A stretch of DNA of 64,000 bases from DASYHS01 sp035998295 (lineage in GTDB: Bacteria; Pseudomonadota; Alphaproteobacteria; Azospirillales; Azospirillaceae). The notes beneath the pieces are model-generated. The model searched no databases and had not been told where the DNA came from. It was given only the letters and a program-made list of their open reading frames with translations. Every line of letters begins with the position of its first letter. Position 1 is the stretch's first letter. The stretch spans positions 1 to 64,000 of the forward strand of contig NZ_DASYHS010000083.1 in assembly GCF_035998295.1 (NCBI RefSeq). Reading direction: 5' to 3'. The position numbers and the translations under genes were made by a program. Below, in pieces: positions 32,284-41,550 of the stretch.

Positions 32284-34335
32284 ATGGGCATGGCCACGGG
32301 CCGGACGGCTTACCGGGGGGACGACGCGCTCGCCGGCCTCCTGTCGAGTGCCGGGATTCGCATCACGGTCGAGGATCTGCGCGGCCTCGTCGCCGGCGTG
32401 AACGCCGCGCCGCCGGGCCAGGACCCCGACGGCTGGATGATCCTTCTCGGCGCCGATCCGGCGACGCTGCCCGACACTTTGCGCGCGCAACTCCGGGCCC
32501 TGAAGGACGACATGGCCGCCGGCGACGGTGTCGGCGGGGGCGGGCCGGACCCCGTCGGGCGAATCGCGGCCCTGCGCGCGGAACTGGACCGGCGCGGCCT
32601 CGCGGGCTTCGTGGTGCCCCGCGCCGACGAGCACCAGGGGGAATACCTTCCGGCCCGCGCGGAACGGCTCGCCTGGCTCACCGGCTTCACCGGCTCGGCC
32701 GGCGTCGCGGTCGTGCTGCGCGATGCCGGCGCCATCTTCGTCGACGGCCGCTATACGCTCCAGGTCCGCCAGCAGCTGCCCGCCGGTCTGCTGGAGTACC
32801 GCCACCTCGTCGACGAGCCGCATGTCGACTGGATCGCCGCGAACCTGCCCGCGGGCGGGCGGCTCGGCTACGATCCGTGGCTGCACACGGTCGGCTGGGT
32901 CGAGCGCGCGCGCCAGGCCGCGGCGAAGGCCGGCGGCGAGCTGGTGCCGGTGACGGACAATCCCGTCGACGCGATCTGGGGCGACCAGCCGTCCGCGCCG
33001 ATCGCCCCCGTCGTGCCGCACGACGTCCGCTTCGCCGGCCGCGGCGCCGAGGACAAGATGCGGGACGTGGCGGCCGCAATCGCGCGCGACGGCGTCGCCG
33101 CGGCGGTGCTGAACCAGCCGGACAGCATCGCCTGGCTGCTGAACATCCGCGGCACCGACGTTCCCCACACGCCGCTGCCGCTCTCCTTCGCGGTCCTGCA
33201 CGCCGACGCCCATGTCGACCTGTTCGTCGACCGGCGCAAGCTGGTGCCCGGGCTGGAGAGCCATCTCGGCAACCGGGTCAGCCTGCGCGACCCCGCCGGG
33301 CTGGGCGACGCGCTCGACGGCCTCGGCCGCGAGGGCCGCAAGGTCCTGGTCGATCCCGCGAGCGCCACCGCCTGGACGGTCGAGAGGCTATCGGCCGCCG
33401 GCGCCCAGGTGGTCCGCGGCACCGATCCCTGCGTGCTGCCCAAGGCGCGCAAGAACGAGGTGGAGCTGGAAGGCACGCGCGCCGCCCATCGGCGCGACGC
33501 GGTCGCGATGGCCCGCTTCCTCGCCTGGCTCGCCCGCGAGGCGCCGTCCGGCCGCATCGGCGAGATCGGGGCGGCGGAGCGGCTGCACGCGTTCCGCAGC
33601 GCCGGCGAGCGGTTCCGCGGCGACAGCTTCGTCACCATCTCCGGCGCCGGCCCCAACGGCGCCGTCGTCCACTACCACGTCACGCCCGCGACCGAGCGCA
33701 GGATCGAGCCCGGCACCCTTTACCTCATCGACAGCGGCGGCCAGTACGACGACGGCACGACCGACGTCACCCGCACGGTCGCGGTCGGCCAGCCGACGCC
33801 GGACATGCGCGACCGGTTCACCCGCGTGCTCAAGGGCCACATCGCGCTCGCGACCGTGCGCTTCCCCAGGGGCACGACCGGCTCCCAGCTCGACGTGCTC
33901 GCGCGCCAGTACCTGTGGCAGGCCGGCCTCGACTTCGACCACGGCACCGGCCACGGCGTCGGCAGCTATCTCGGCGTCCACGAAGGGCCGCAGCGCATCT
34001 CCAAGGTGCCCAACGCCGTGGCCCTGGAGCCGGGGATGATCCTCTCCAACGAGCCCGGCTACTACGAGACCGGCGCCTACGGCATCCGGATCGAGAACCT
34101 GATCGCGGTCGAGCCCTGCGCCGAGCTGCCCGGGGCCGGGCGGCCGATGCTGTCCTTCGAGACGCTGACCCTGGTGCCGATCGACCTGGCCCTGGTCGAG
34201 CCCGGGCTGATGACCGCGGGGGAGATCGCCTGGCTCAACGCCTACCATGCCCGCGTGCGCGAGGCGGTCCTGCCGGACCTCGACCGCGAGGCCGCCGACT
34301 GGCTCACGGCCGCGACGGCCCCGATCGTCGCGTGA
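32284..34335 (+). CDS. aminopeptidase P family metallopeptidase (M24)
   Basis: This 683-residue Xaa-Pro aminopeptidase has two creatinase-like N-terminal domains and a C-terminal pita-bread domain. The metal ligands are visible: the two aspartates in LIDSGGQYDDGTTDVTRT, His in GTGHGVGSYLGVHEGPQ, and two glutamates in SNEPGYY and RIENLIAV. It removes N-terminal residues preceding proline. An extra 80-90 residue N-terminal segment precedes the usual start (around VGRIAALRAELDRRGL), so it is longer than the roughly 600-residue large form. ATG at 32284 has a strong ribosome site (GGGAGGAACG), which supports the extension being translated. Confidence 0.93.
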   Translation: MGMATGRTAYRGDDALAGLLSSAGIRITVEDLRGLVAGVNAAPPGQDPDGWMILLGADPATLPDTLRAQLRALKDDMAAGDGVGGGGPDPVGRIAALRAELDRRGLAGFVVPRADEHQGEYLPARAERLAWLTGFTGSAGVAVVLRDAGAIFVDGRYTLQVRQQLPAGLLEYRHLVDEPHVDWIAANLPAGGRLGYDPWLHTVGWVERARQAAAKAGGELVPVTDNPVDAIWGDQPSAPIAPVVPHDVRFAGRGAEDKMRDVAAAIARDGVAAAVLNQPDSIAWLLNIRGTDVPHTPLPLSFAVLHADAHVDLFVDRRKLVPGLESHLGNRVSLRDPAGLGDALDGLGREGRKVLVDPASATAWTVERLSAAGAQVVRGTDPCVLPKARKNEVELEGTRAAHRRDAVAMARFLAWLAREAPSGRIGEIGAAERLHAFRSAGERFRGDSFVTISGAGPNGAVVHYHVTPATERRIEPGTLYLIDSGGQYDDGTTDVTRTVAVGQPTPDMRDRFTRVLKGHIALATVRFPRGTTGSQLDVLARQYLWQAGLDFDHGTGHGVGSYLGVHEGPQRISKVPNAVALEPGMILSNEPGYYETGAYGIRIENLIAVEPCAELPGAGRPMLSFETLTLVPIDLALVEPGLMTAGEIAWLNAYHARVREAVLPDLDREAADWLTAATAPIVA

Positions 34336-34475
34336 CGGCCGTATGGCATTTCCAGAAAACGACGGGGCGCCGCGGTAACCCAAAATTTACGGGGTATGCG
34401 CATGGTTGATCCGCTGCGGTCCCGGTCCGCCGGGCCGCCCGTCGCCGGTACGGACGAATTCTATTGGAGCACGCT

Positions 34476-34841
34476 ATGAAGATCCTCGTGGTCGACGACT
34501 ATGCAACGATGCGGCGGATCGTCCGCAACCTTCTGACACAGATCGGCTACACCGACGTGGACGAGGCGGGCGACGGCGTCACGGCCCTCCAGAAGCTGCG
34601 CGAGAGCAAGTTCGGCCTCGTGATCTCGGACTGGAACATGGACCCCATGACCGGCCTCCAGCTCCTGAAGGAGATCCGCGCCGACAACAAGCTGAACGGC
34701 ACGCCCTTCATCATGGTGACCGCCGAGAGCAAGACCGAGAACGTCGTCGCCGCCAAGGAGGCCGGGGTCAACAACTACATCGTGAAGCCCTTCAACGCAG
34801 AGACGTTGAAGATGAAGATCCAAGCCGTTCTCGGAGGGTGA
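34476..34841 (+). CDS. cheY: chemotaxis response regulator CheY
   Basis: This 121-residue single receiver domain shows the acidic pair in VVDDYATMRRIVRN, the phosphorylated aspartate in LVISDWNMDPMTGLQLL, Thr/Ser in MVTAESKTENVV and the lysine in YIVKPFNAETL. It lacks an output domain and matches CheY proteins that bind the flagellar switch. ATG at 34476 follows GGAG at good spacing. It is coupled to two CheZ-like genes, which would remove its phosphate. Confidence 0.95.
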   Translation: MKILVVDDYATMRRIVRNLLTQIGYTDVDEAGDGVTALQKLRESKFGLVISDWNMDPMTGLQLLKEIRADNKLNGTPFIMVTAESKTENVVAAKEAGVNNYIVKPFNAETLKMKIQAVLGG

Positions 34842-34845
34842 GGCA

Positions 34846-35769
34846 TTGGAGCGGGCCGTCCACCTGACCGACGAGGAATTCGACGACATCGAGGAGACGA
34901 TATCCCGCTCCGCCAAGGGACGGGCGTTTCTCCGGCGTTTCGCGCGGCGTGCGCAGGGTGCCGCGACGGAGGAGATCCGCGAGGTGCTCGGCGGGCTCCG
35001 GAGCATCCTGACGAACCAGCAGGGCGTCGCGTCCACCGCGCAGCACCTGGCCGTCCTGCGGCGCGAGCTGCTCGAGATGGCGGGTTCGATCGAGAAGGCC
35101 CGGCGCGAAGTCGCGGCCCTCAAGCCGCCCGACAACGGCAACAACAAGATCCTGACCGCGACCAACGAGCTGGATGCGATCGTGACCTCGACCGAGCGGG
35201 CGTCGTTCGACATCCTCAACTCGGCCGAACGCCTGATGGAGCTGACCACGCGCCTGCGCCGCTCCGGCGCGGACGAGCAGCTATGCGGCGACATGGAGGC
35301 GGAGATCACCAGCATCTTCACCGCCTGCTCGTTCCAGGACCTGACCGGCCAGCGCACCAGCAAGGTGATCAACGCGCTCCGCTACATCGAGCACCGGATC
35401 AGCGCGATGATCCAGATCTGGGGCATCGAGGGGATCTCCCTGACCGCGGACGCGGCCGACGGCGAGCTGCGCGACGGCCGGCCGGACGCCCATCTGCTGT
35501 CCGGCCCGGCGCTGCCGGGGCAGGGCGTCAGCCAAGCCGACGTCGATGCACTCTTCGCCGGCCTCGACGCCGCTCCCGAAGAGGTGGAGGCCGAGCCGGA
35601 ACCCGAGGACGAACCGGTCGCGGCCGCGCCGCCCCCGCCGCCCCCGGCTCAGCCGAAGGCGGCCAAGCCGAAGGCGGCGGCGCCCCAGCCGAAGGCGCCG
35701 ACCCCCGAGCCCGCGCAGGCGAACCCGCAGCCCCTGGACCAGTCGGCCATCGACGCGCTGTTCGGCTGA
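34846..35769 (+). CDS. cheZ: CheZ-like CheY-P phosphatase with two FliM-like motifs
   Basis: This 307-residue protein has a long helical core with the CheZ active-site signature CSFQDLTGQRTSKVINAL near residue 165. Asp and Gln in D-L-T-G-Q are the residues that hydrolyse CheY-P. After it come an acidic and proline-rich linker and a terminal DQSAIDALFG. A related SQADVDALFAGL lies near residue 228. Both resemble the FliM N-terminal motif (SQxEIDALL) that binds CheY-P. The TTG start at 34846 follows GGAGGGTGAGG, five bases after cheY. Confidence 0.85.
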   Translation: MERAVHLTDEEFDDIEETISRSAKGRAFLRRFARRAQGAATEEIREVLGGLRSILTNQQGVASTAQHLAVLRRELLEMAGSIEKARREVAALKPPDNGNNKILTATNELDAIVTSTERASFDILNSAERLMELTTRLRRSGADEQLCGDMEAEITSIFTACSFQDLTGQRTSKVINALRYIEHRISAMIQIWGIEGISLTADAADGELRDGRPDAHLLSGPALPGQGVSQADVDALFAGLDAAPEEVEAEPEPEDEPVAAAPPPPPPAQPKAAKPKAAAPQPKAPTPEPAQANPQPLDQSAIDALFG

Positions 35770-35776
35770 TCTCCCA

Positions 35777-35841
35777 GGTGTATCGGCCCGGGTGCATCGG
35801 CCCGTACTGCCTCGGCATTTAGTAAAATGGTAACGGGCCGA
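35777..35841. repeat. 14-base direct repeat and 9-bp inverted repeat between the cheZ-like genes
   Basis: Two 14-base units (35777-35790 and 35791-35804) share GGTG-[TC]-ATCGGCCCG. The second copy also forms a perfect 9-bp inverted repeat (TCGGCCCGT at 35797-35805 and ACGGGCCGA at 35833-35841). The 142-base spacer could hold a terminator or a promoter for the second cheZ-like gene; nothing decisive is visible. Confidence 0.5.
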
Positions 35842-35911
35842 ACCTATCCTGAGCTTACGAACCGCCGCCGAGCCCGGGGCGGACGATGATCTCGCGGCGA
35901 AGGTCGAAGGC

Positions 35912-36682
35912 ATGAGCGGTTCCACCAACGGACAGTCCCGCCGCAAGCCGTTCATGGCGGAGCTGCAGCTCAAGCGGGCCCAGGCCGGCGTCCATGCGGG
36001 CGCCCAGGCGGGCGGGGCCGCCGCGCCGGCCGCCATGGACGCGGGGCGGGACGCCGCGCTGCCGGCGGCCTTGGCCGTCGACCACTCGGCGGTGCTCGAC
36101 GCGATCGCCCAGCTCAGCGGCAAGTTCGACCGCTTCATCGCCGCCGACCACACCGAGATCGAAAAGATCCAGATCGAGATCTCCGACATCGCGGGCCGCA
36201 TCAAGGCGACCAAGGCCGAGATGGCGGCGCTGCGCCATCCGCTCGCCAACGAGGACAAGTTCCAGCAGGCCTCGGAGGAGCTGACGGCGGTGGTCTCCGC
36301 GACGGAAGGGGCCACCAACGCGATCATGCAATGCGCCGAGGAGATGGACGAGATCGTCCAGGAACTCCGCGCCCAGTTGCCGGAGGGCTACCAGTCCTCG
36401 CGCGTCAACGACATGAACGACCTGATCGTCCGCATCTACGAGGCCTGCAATTTCCAGGACCTGACCGGCCAGCGGATCAACAAGGTCGTCCGCGCGCTCT
36501 CCTTCATCGAGGAGCGGGTCGAGGCGATGATGGGCGTCTGGAACCGCAAGGAATTCGAGCTGATGCCCCTGCCGCCGGGCCTCGCGAAGAAGGACGGCGA
36601 GCTGGACCTGCACGGCCCCCACGAGGCCGAGCCCGAGAAGGGCATGATCAGCCAGGCCGAGATCGACGCCCTGTTCGGCTGA
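35912..36682 (+). CDS. cheZ: CheZ family protein phosphatase (second copy)
   Basis: This 256-residue CheZ-like protein has a flexible Ala/Gly-rich N-terminus to about residue 55. A long helical hairpin follows with the signature CNFQDLTGQRINKVVRALSF near residue 180, then a short linker, and it ends ISQAEIDALFG. That ending matches the FliM CheY-binding motif almost exactly and takes the place of the usual CheZ C-terminal CheY-tethering helix. It is a paralogue of the preceding gene. Having two with one cheY suggests two complexes or division of work. Confidence 0.88.
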   Translation: MSGSTNGQSRRKPFMAELQLKRAQAGVHAGAQAGGAAAPAAMDAGRDAALPAALAVDHSAVLDAIAQLSGKFDRFIAADHTEIEKIQIEISDIAGRIKATKAEMAALRHPLANEDKFQQASEELTAVVSATEGATNAIMQCAEEMDEIVQELRAQLPEGYQSSRVNDMNDLIVRIYEACNFQDLTGQRINKVVRALSFIEERVEAMMGVWNRKEFELMPLPPGLAKKDGELDLHGPHEAEPEKGMISQAEIDALFG

Positions 36683-36696
36683 TACCGCCCAGCTTC

Positions 36697-36737
36697 ACCC
36701 GCCGACCCGTTACCCGCCGACCCGTTACCCGCCGACC
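36697..36737. repeat. 15-base tandem repeat over the cheZ-ligA junction
   Basis: Units ACCCGCCGACCCGTT at 36697-36711 and 36712-36726 are identical, and a partial third copy spans 36727-36737. The repeat fills the 42-base gap between two convergent genes and runs through the ligA stop codon into its last codons, so copy-number change would alter the LigA C-terminus. Confidence 0.85.
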
Positions 36738-38827
36738 AGGGCCAGCCACTCCTGCTCGCTCAGCGTCTCGACGCCGAGCTCGCGGGCCTTGGCCGCCTTG
36801 CTGCCGGCATCGGCCCCAACGACGACGTAGTCGGTCTTGGCGGAGACCGAGCCGGCGACCTTGGCGCCCAGCGATTCCGCCCGCGCCTTCGCCTCGCTGC
36901 GCGTCACGGTCTCCAGCGTGCCGGTGAAGACGACGGTCTTGCCGGCGATCGGCGAGGCGACGGCCTTGGGCGGGACGTAGTCCTGGACCCGCACGCCCGC
37001 CGCCAGCAGGTCGTCCAGGACCTCCTTGTTGTGCGGCTCGCCGAAGAAGGCGAGGAGGTCGGCCGCGACCGACGGGCCGATGCCCTCGATGTTGATCAGG
37101 TCGCCATACGCCTCCGAGCCGTGGACCTGCGCCTGCTCCAGGCACTCGCGCAGATGGTCGAGGGAATGGTAGTGCCGCGCCAGCAGCTTCGCCGTCGCCT
37201 GCCCGACCTGGCGGATGCCGAGCGCGAAGACGAACCGGTCCAGCGGGATCTCCCGGCGCGCGTCGATGCTGTCGAACAGCTTCGCGGCGGAGCGTTCGCC
37301 CCAGCCGTCGCGGTTCTTCAGCCGGGTCAGGCTGCCCCGGTCGCGCTCGCGCAGGCGGAACAGGTCGCCGGGGCGCCGGACCATGCTCTCGTCCCAGAAC
37401 TGGCGGATGATCTTGTCGCCCAGCCCCTCGATGTCGAAGGCGTCGCGCGAGACGAAGTGGCGCAGCCGCTCCACCGCCTGCGCGCCGCAGACGAGGCCGC
37501 CGGTGCAGCGCCGGACCACCTCGCCCTCCTCGCGCACCGCGGCGCTGCCGCATACCGGGCAGGCGTCGGGGAAGACGTAGGGCTCGCTGCCGTCGGGCCG
37601 CAGGTCCTCGACGACGCGCACGATCTGCGGGATGACGTCGCCCGCGCGCTGCACGACGACCTGGTCGCCGACCCGGACGTCCTTGCGGGCGATCTCGTCC
37701 TCGTTGTGCAGCGTCGCGCGGCTGACGACGACGCCGCCGACCGTCACCGGCTCCAGGTCGGCGACCGGCGTCAGCGCGCCGGTCCGCCCGACCTGGATCG
37801 TGATCGCCTTCAGGCGGGTCTGCGCCTGCTCGGCCGGGAACTTGTGCGCGGTCGCCCAGCGCGGGGCGCGGCTGACGAAGCCGAGGCGGTCCTGCCAGTC
37901 GAACCGGTTCACCTTGTAGACGACGCCGTCGATGTCGAAGGGCAGCGCGGGGCGCGCGGCCTGGATCTCCTCGTAATAGGCGAGCAGCTCGGCCGTGCCG
38001 CGGCATAGCCGGCTCGGCTCGTTGAGCCGGAAGCCCAGGGCATGCAGCCGCTGGCGCGCCTCCCATTGGGTCGGGGCGAGGCGTTCCGACGTGTCGCCCC
38101 AGGAATAGCCGAAGAACCCCAGCGGCCGCTCGGCCGTGATCCGCGGGTCGAGCTGGCGCAGGCTGCCGGCGGCGGCGTTGCGGGGGTTGGCGAAGATCGG
38201 TTCGCCCTTGGCGAGCCGGCGCTCGTTGAGGCGCATGAACTCGTCGCGGTCCATGTAGACCTCGCCCCGGACCTCCAGCACCGCCGGGAACGGGGCGGCG
38301 AGGGTCTGGGGCACGTCCGCGATGGTGCGCACGTTGTTGGTGACGTCCTCGCCCTCGGTGCCGTCGCCCCGGGTGGCGGCGAGCACGAGCCGCCCGCCCT
38401 CGTAGCGCAGCGAGCAGGACAGGCCGTCGATCTTCGGCTCCGCGACCAGCTCGACGTCCTCGTCCTCCTTCAGGTTCAAGAAGCGCTGGATGCGGGCCAC
38501 GAACTCCGCCGCCTCGTCGGGGTCGAAGGCGTTCGCCAGCGACAGCATCGGCACCGCATGGGGAACCTTGCGGAACCCGGCGGCCGGGGCCGCCCCGACC
38601 TTCAGGGACGGGCTGTCGTCGCGGCGCAGCTCGGGGAAGCGCAGCTCGATCGTGTCGCTGCGCCGGCGCAGCGCGTCGTAGGCGGCGTCGGTGATCGCCG
38701 GCGCGTCCTGCTGGTGGTACAGGCTGTCGTGACGCGCGATCTCGGCGGCCAGCGCCTCCAGCTCCGCCGCGGCCTGATCCGGGCTCAGGTCTTCCACCGG
38801 GATGTCGCGAAGCGTCACGTCTGCCAT
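36725..38827 (-). CDS. ligA: NAD-dependent DNA ligase
   Basis: This 700-residue essential ligase joins Okazaki fragments using NAD+. Visible in order are the Ia domain, the adenylation lysine in VAEPKIDGLSCSLRYEGG near residue 125, the OB fold, the zinc finger CPVCGSAAVREEGEVVRRC near residue 420, helix-hairpin-helix repeats (IEGLGDKII, IEGIGPSVAADLL) and a BRCT domain starting at SPIAGKTVVFTGTLETVTR. Length and domains are normal. It is last in the lpxC-bamD-recN-ligA run. Confidence 0.97.
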   Translation of the reverse strand: MADVTLRDIPVEDLSPDQAAAELEALAAEIARHDSLYHQQDAPAITDAAYDALRRRSDTIELRFPELRRDDSPSLKVGAAPAAGFRKVPHAVPMLSLANAFDPDEAAEFVARIQRFLNLKEDEDVELVAEPKIDGLSCSLRYEGGRLVLAATRGDGTEGEDVTNNVRTIADVPQTLAAPFPAVLEVRGEVYMDRDEFMRLNERRLAKGEPIFANPRNAAAGSLRQLDPRITAERPLGFFGYSWGDTSERLAPTQWEARQRLHALGFRLNEPSRLCRGTAELLAYYEEIQAARPALPFDIDGVVYKVNRFDWQDRLGFVSRAPRWATAHKFPAEQAQTRLKAITIQVGRTGALTPVADLEPVTVGGVVVSRATLHNEDEIARKDVRVGDQVVVQRAGDVIPQIVRVVEDLRPDGSEPYVFPDACPVCGSAAVREEGEVVRRCTGGLVCGAQAVERLRHFVSRDAFDIEGLGDKIIRQFWDESMVRRPGDLFRLRERDRGSLTRLKNRDGWGERSAAKLFDSIDARREIPLDRFVFALGIRQVGQATAKLLARHYHSLDHLRECLEQAQVHGSEAYGDLINIEGIGPSVAADLLAFFGEPHNKEVLDDLLAAGVRVQDYVPPKAVASPIAGKTVVFTGTLETVTRSEAKARAESLGAKVAGSVSAKTDYVVVGADAGSKAAKARELGVETLSEQEWLALVGG

Positions 38828-38924
38828 GTCGGTCTCGGGTCTGGGACGAAAGCGGTACCGCCGAAGCGGGGCGCGCAGCAGCAGGATAGCGGGCGACGCC
38901 GCGCCCGCAACGGTTTCGCGGCGT

Positions 38925-40595
38925 TCAGCCGCGGCCGGCGATCAGGCTGTCGGCGGCGGCGCGCGCCGCCTGGGTGATGCTGGCGCCCGACAGCATGCGG
39001 GCGATCTCCTCCCGCCGCTCCTCCTCGGAGAGCTGGACGACCGTGGTCGCGACTCGGTCGCCCTGCGCCGCCTTCTGCACGCGCCAGTGATGCGCCCCGC
39101 GGGCGGCGACCTGCGGGCTGTGGGTCACGACCAGCACCTGCAGGTCGCGGCCCAGCCGCGCCAGGCGCTCGCCCACTGCGTCGGCGACGGCGCCGCCGAT
39201 GCCGGTGTCGACCTCGTCGAAGACCAGGGTCGGCACGGTGCCGACCTGGGCCAGCACGACCTTGAGCGCCAGCATGAAGCGCGCGAGCTCGCCGCCGGAC
39301 GCGATCCGGTTCAGCGGGCCGGGGGGCGAGCCCGGATTGGTCGCGACCTGGAACTGCACCCGGTCGATGCCGTCGGGGCCCCATCCGCCCTCGTCGGCGA
39401 TCCGCTCGACCTGGGTCGAGAAGCGGGCCTTGTCGAGCTTGAGCGGCGGCAGCTCGGCGGCGACGGCGGCGTCCAGGCCGGCCGCGGCGTCGCGCCGCCG
39501 CCCCATCAGGGCCTCGGCCGCGCCCAGGTACTCGGCGCGCGTCAGCTCCGCCTTGCGGGCGAGCTGGCCGAGCTGGCCGCCCTGGTCCTCGATCAGGGCC
39601 AGCCGGCGGCCCATGTCCTCGCGCAGGCCGGGCAGGGTGTCGGCGTCGGTCTGGTGCTTGCGCGCGGCCGCGCGCAGCGCGAACAGCCGCTCCTCCAGCT
39701 TCTCCAGCGCGCGCGGGTCGAGATCGACGTCGCTCGACGCGGCCTCGAGGGCGGCCGTCGCCTCGGCCAGCTCGGCACCCGCGCGGTCGAGCGCTGCCAC
39801 CACCGGGTCGAGCCGGCCGCCGGCCTTGTCGGCGATGCGGCCGAGCATGCGCATCGCGCCCGCGACCGCGCGCTCGGCGCCGCGTTCGCCCGCAAGCTCG
39901 GCATGCGCCGCGCTCATCGCCTCGACCACCTTCTCGCGGTGCATCAGCACGGTCCGGGTCTGGGCGAGCTCTTCCTCCTCCCCCTCCCGGGGGTCGAGGG
40001 CGTCCAGCTCGGCGACGGCATGGCGGAGATACTCCTCCTCCGCCCGCGCCCGGGCCGCGTCGGCGGCCGCCTGCTCGCGCGCGGCCTCCACCTGGCGCCA
40101 GGCCCGCCACGCCGCGGCGACCCGCTCGGCGTCGAGTGCCAGGCCGGCATAGGCGTCGAGCACGCCCCTGTGCGTCTGGGCGTTGAGCAGGCCGTGCGTC
40201 TCGAACTGCCCGTGCACCTCGACCAGCGTCTCGCCGATGCGGCGCAGCAGCCCGACGCCGACCGCCTGGTCGTTGACGAAGGCGCGCGAGCGGCCGTCCG
40301 CGGTCAGCACGCGGCGCAGGACCAGCGTGTCCTCGACGTCGAGCCCCTGCTCGCGCAGGATGTCGACGGCGCCATGGCCGGGAGCCAGGTCGAACTCCGC
40401 CGTGACGGAGGCCTGGTCGGCGCCGTGGCGCACCAGACCGCTGTCGGCGCGGGCACCCAGCGCCAGGCCCAGCGAGTCGAGCAGGATCGACTTGCCGGCG
40501 CCGGTCTCGCCGGTCAGGACGCACAGGCCGGGCCTCGGCGACAGGCCGAGGCGTTCGATCAGGACGACGTCCCGGATCGAGAGGGCGACGAGCAT
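38925..40595 (-). CDS. recN: DNA repair protein RecN
   Basis: This 556-residue SMC-like ATPase acts in double-strand break repair. Walker A is GETGAGKS (29-36), a long central coiled coil runs about 150-380, the ABC signature is IASGGELARFMLALK, and Walker B is LVFDEVDTGIGG. Length equals the usual RecN. The start, eight bases after the bamD stop, gives the conserved MLVALSIRDVVLIERL opening, in which this family begins directly with the first beta strand. Confidence 0.96.
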   Translation of the reverse strand: MLVALSIRDVVLIERLGLSPRPGLCVLTGETGAGKSILLDSLGLALGARADSGLVRHGADQASVTAEFDLAPGHGAVDILREQGLDVEDTLVLRRVLTADGRSRAFVNDQAVGVGLLRRIGETLVEVHGQFETHGLLNAQTHRGVLDAYAGLALDAERVAAAWRAWRQVEAAREQAAADAARARAEEEYLRHAVAELDALDPREGEEEELAQTRTVLMHREKVVEAMSAAHAELAGERGAERAVAGAMRMLGRIADKAGGRLDPVVAALDRAGAELAEATAALEAASSDVDLDPRALEKLEERLFALRAAARKHQTDADTLPGLREDMGRRLALIEDQGGQLGQLARKAELTRAEYLGAAEALMGRRRDAAAGLDAAVAAELPPLKLDKARFSTQVERIADEGGWGPDGIDRVQFQVATNPGSPPGPLNRIASGGELARFMLALKVVLAQVGTVPTLVFDEVDTGIGGAVADAVGERLARLGRDLQVLVVTHSPQVAARGAHHWRVQKAAQGDRVATTVVQLSEEERREEIARMLSGASITQAARAAADSLIAGRG

Positions 40596-40602
40596 GATGC
40601 CG

Positions 40603-41439
40603 TCAGAACACGAAGTTCCACGCCCTGCTCAGCCAGGAGCCGCTGCCCGGCCGTTCCGGCCGGACATTGGCGTCGACGAGCAGGGCGTAGCTGTCGATGT
40701 ACCACTCGCTGCCGGGGAAGTTGTGCCCGAGGACGGCGGCGGCGGCCTTCGCCTCGTCGACGATGCCCAGCGCCAGATAGGCCTCGGTCAGGCGGTGCAG
40801 CGCCTCGGGGACGTGGCTCGTGGTCTGGTACCGCTCGACCACGGTCCGGAACCGCCCGATCGCGGCGTTGTAGTGGCCCTGCCCGAGATAGTAGCGCCCG
40901 ATCTCCATCTCCTTGCCGGCGAGATGGTCGTTCGTCAGGTCGATCTTCAGGCTCGCGTCGCGCGCGTAGGGCGTGTCGGGGAAGCGCCGGACCACCTCGC
41001 CCAGCGCGCTGAGGGCGAGCTCGGTGATCCGCTGGTCCCTGCGGACGTCGGTGATCTGCTCGTAGTAGGAAAGCGCCTTCAGGTAATAGGCGTAGGGCGT
41101 CAGCTCGCTGCCGGGATGGAGCTGGATGAACCGGTCGAGCGCGATGATCGCGTCGTCGTACTCGAGCGCCTGGTAGTGCGAGAAGGCCGCCATCACCTGG
41201 GCGCGCGTCGCCCACTGGGAGTACGGGTGCTGGCGTTCGACCTCGTCGAACAGCCGGGCGGCGTCGCCGAAGTCCTCCTGGTCGATGGCTGTCGTGGCGT
41301 CTTCGTAGATGCGCTCCACCGGCCGCTCGACATACGGCTCCTCCTCGTCGGTCGAGGAGCATGCCGCCAGTCCGGCGGTCAGCGCGACTGCGAGCCAGGG
41401 GCCGGCGACGAGGCGGAGCGCGGCACGGGAATTGATCAT
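40603..41439 (-). CDS. bamD: outer-membrane assembly lipoprotein BamD
   Basis: This 278-residue TPR lipoprotein of the BAM complex folds porins into the outer membrane. A lipoprotein signal ends in LAAC with the acylated Cys27, and TPR-like helices follow, including FDEVERQHPYSQWATRAQVM near residue 70 and the family stretch VRRFPDTPYARDASLKIDLT. It sits between lpxC and recN, as is common in alphaproteobacteria. Confidence 0.95.
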   Translation of the reverse strand: MINSRAALRLVAGPWLAVALTAGLAACSSTDEEEPYVERPVERIYEDATTAIDQEDFGDAARLFDEVERQHPYSQWATRAQVMAAFSHYQALEYDDAIIALDRFIQLHPGSELTPYAYYLKALSYYEQITDVRRDQRITELALSALGEVVRRFPDTPYARDASLKIDLTNDHLAGKEMEIGRYYLGQGHYNAAIGRFRTVVERYQTTSHVPEALHRLTEAYLALGIVDEAKAAAAVLGHNFPGSEWYIDSYALLVDANVRPERPGSGSWLSRAWNFVF

Positions 41440-41550
41440 TTCGGAGTCATGACGGCTGCTGACGGTGCGGCCTATATAGCACGCCCCGCCCTGGCGGGAA
41501 CAAGCTTTGGCGCGGCGTCGCCGGTTCGGGCCCGGGCGGGCCCGGACGGT

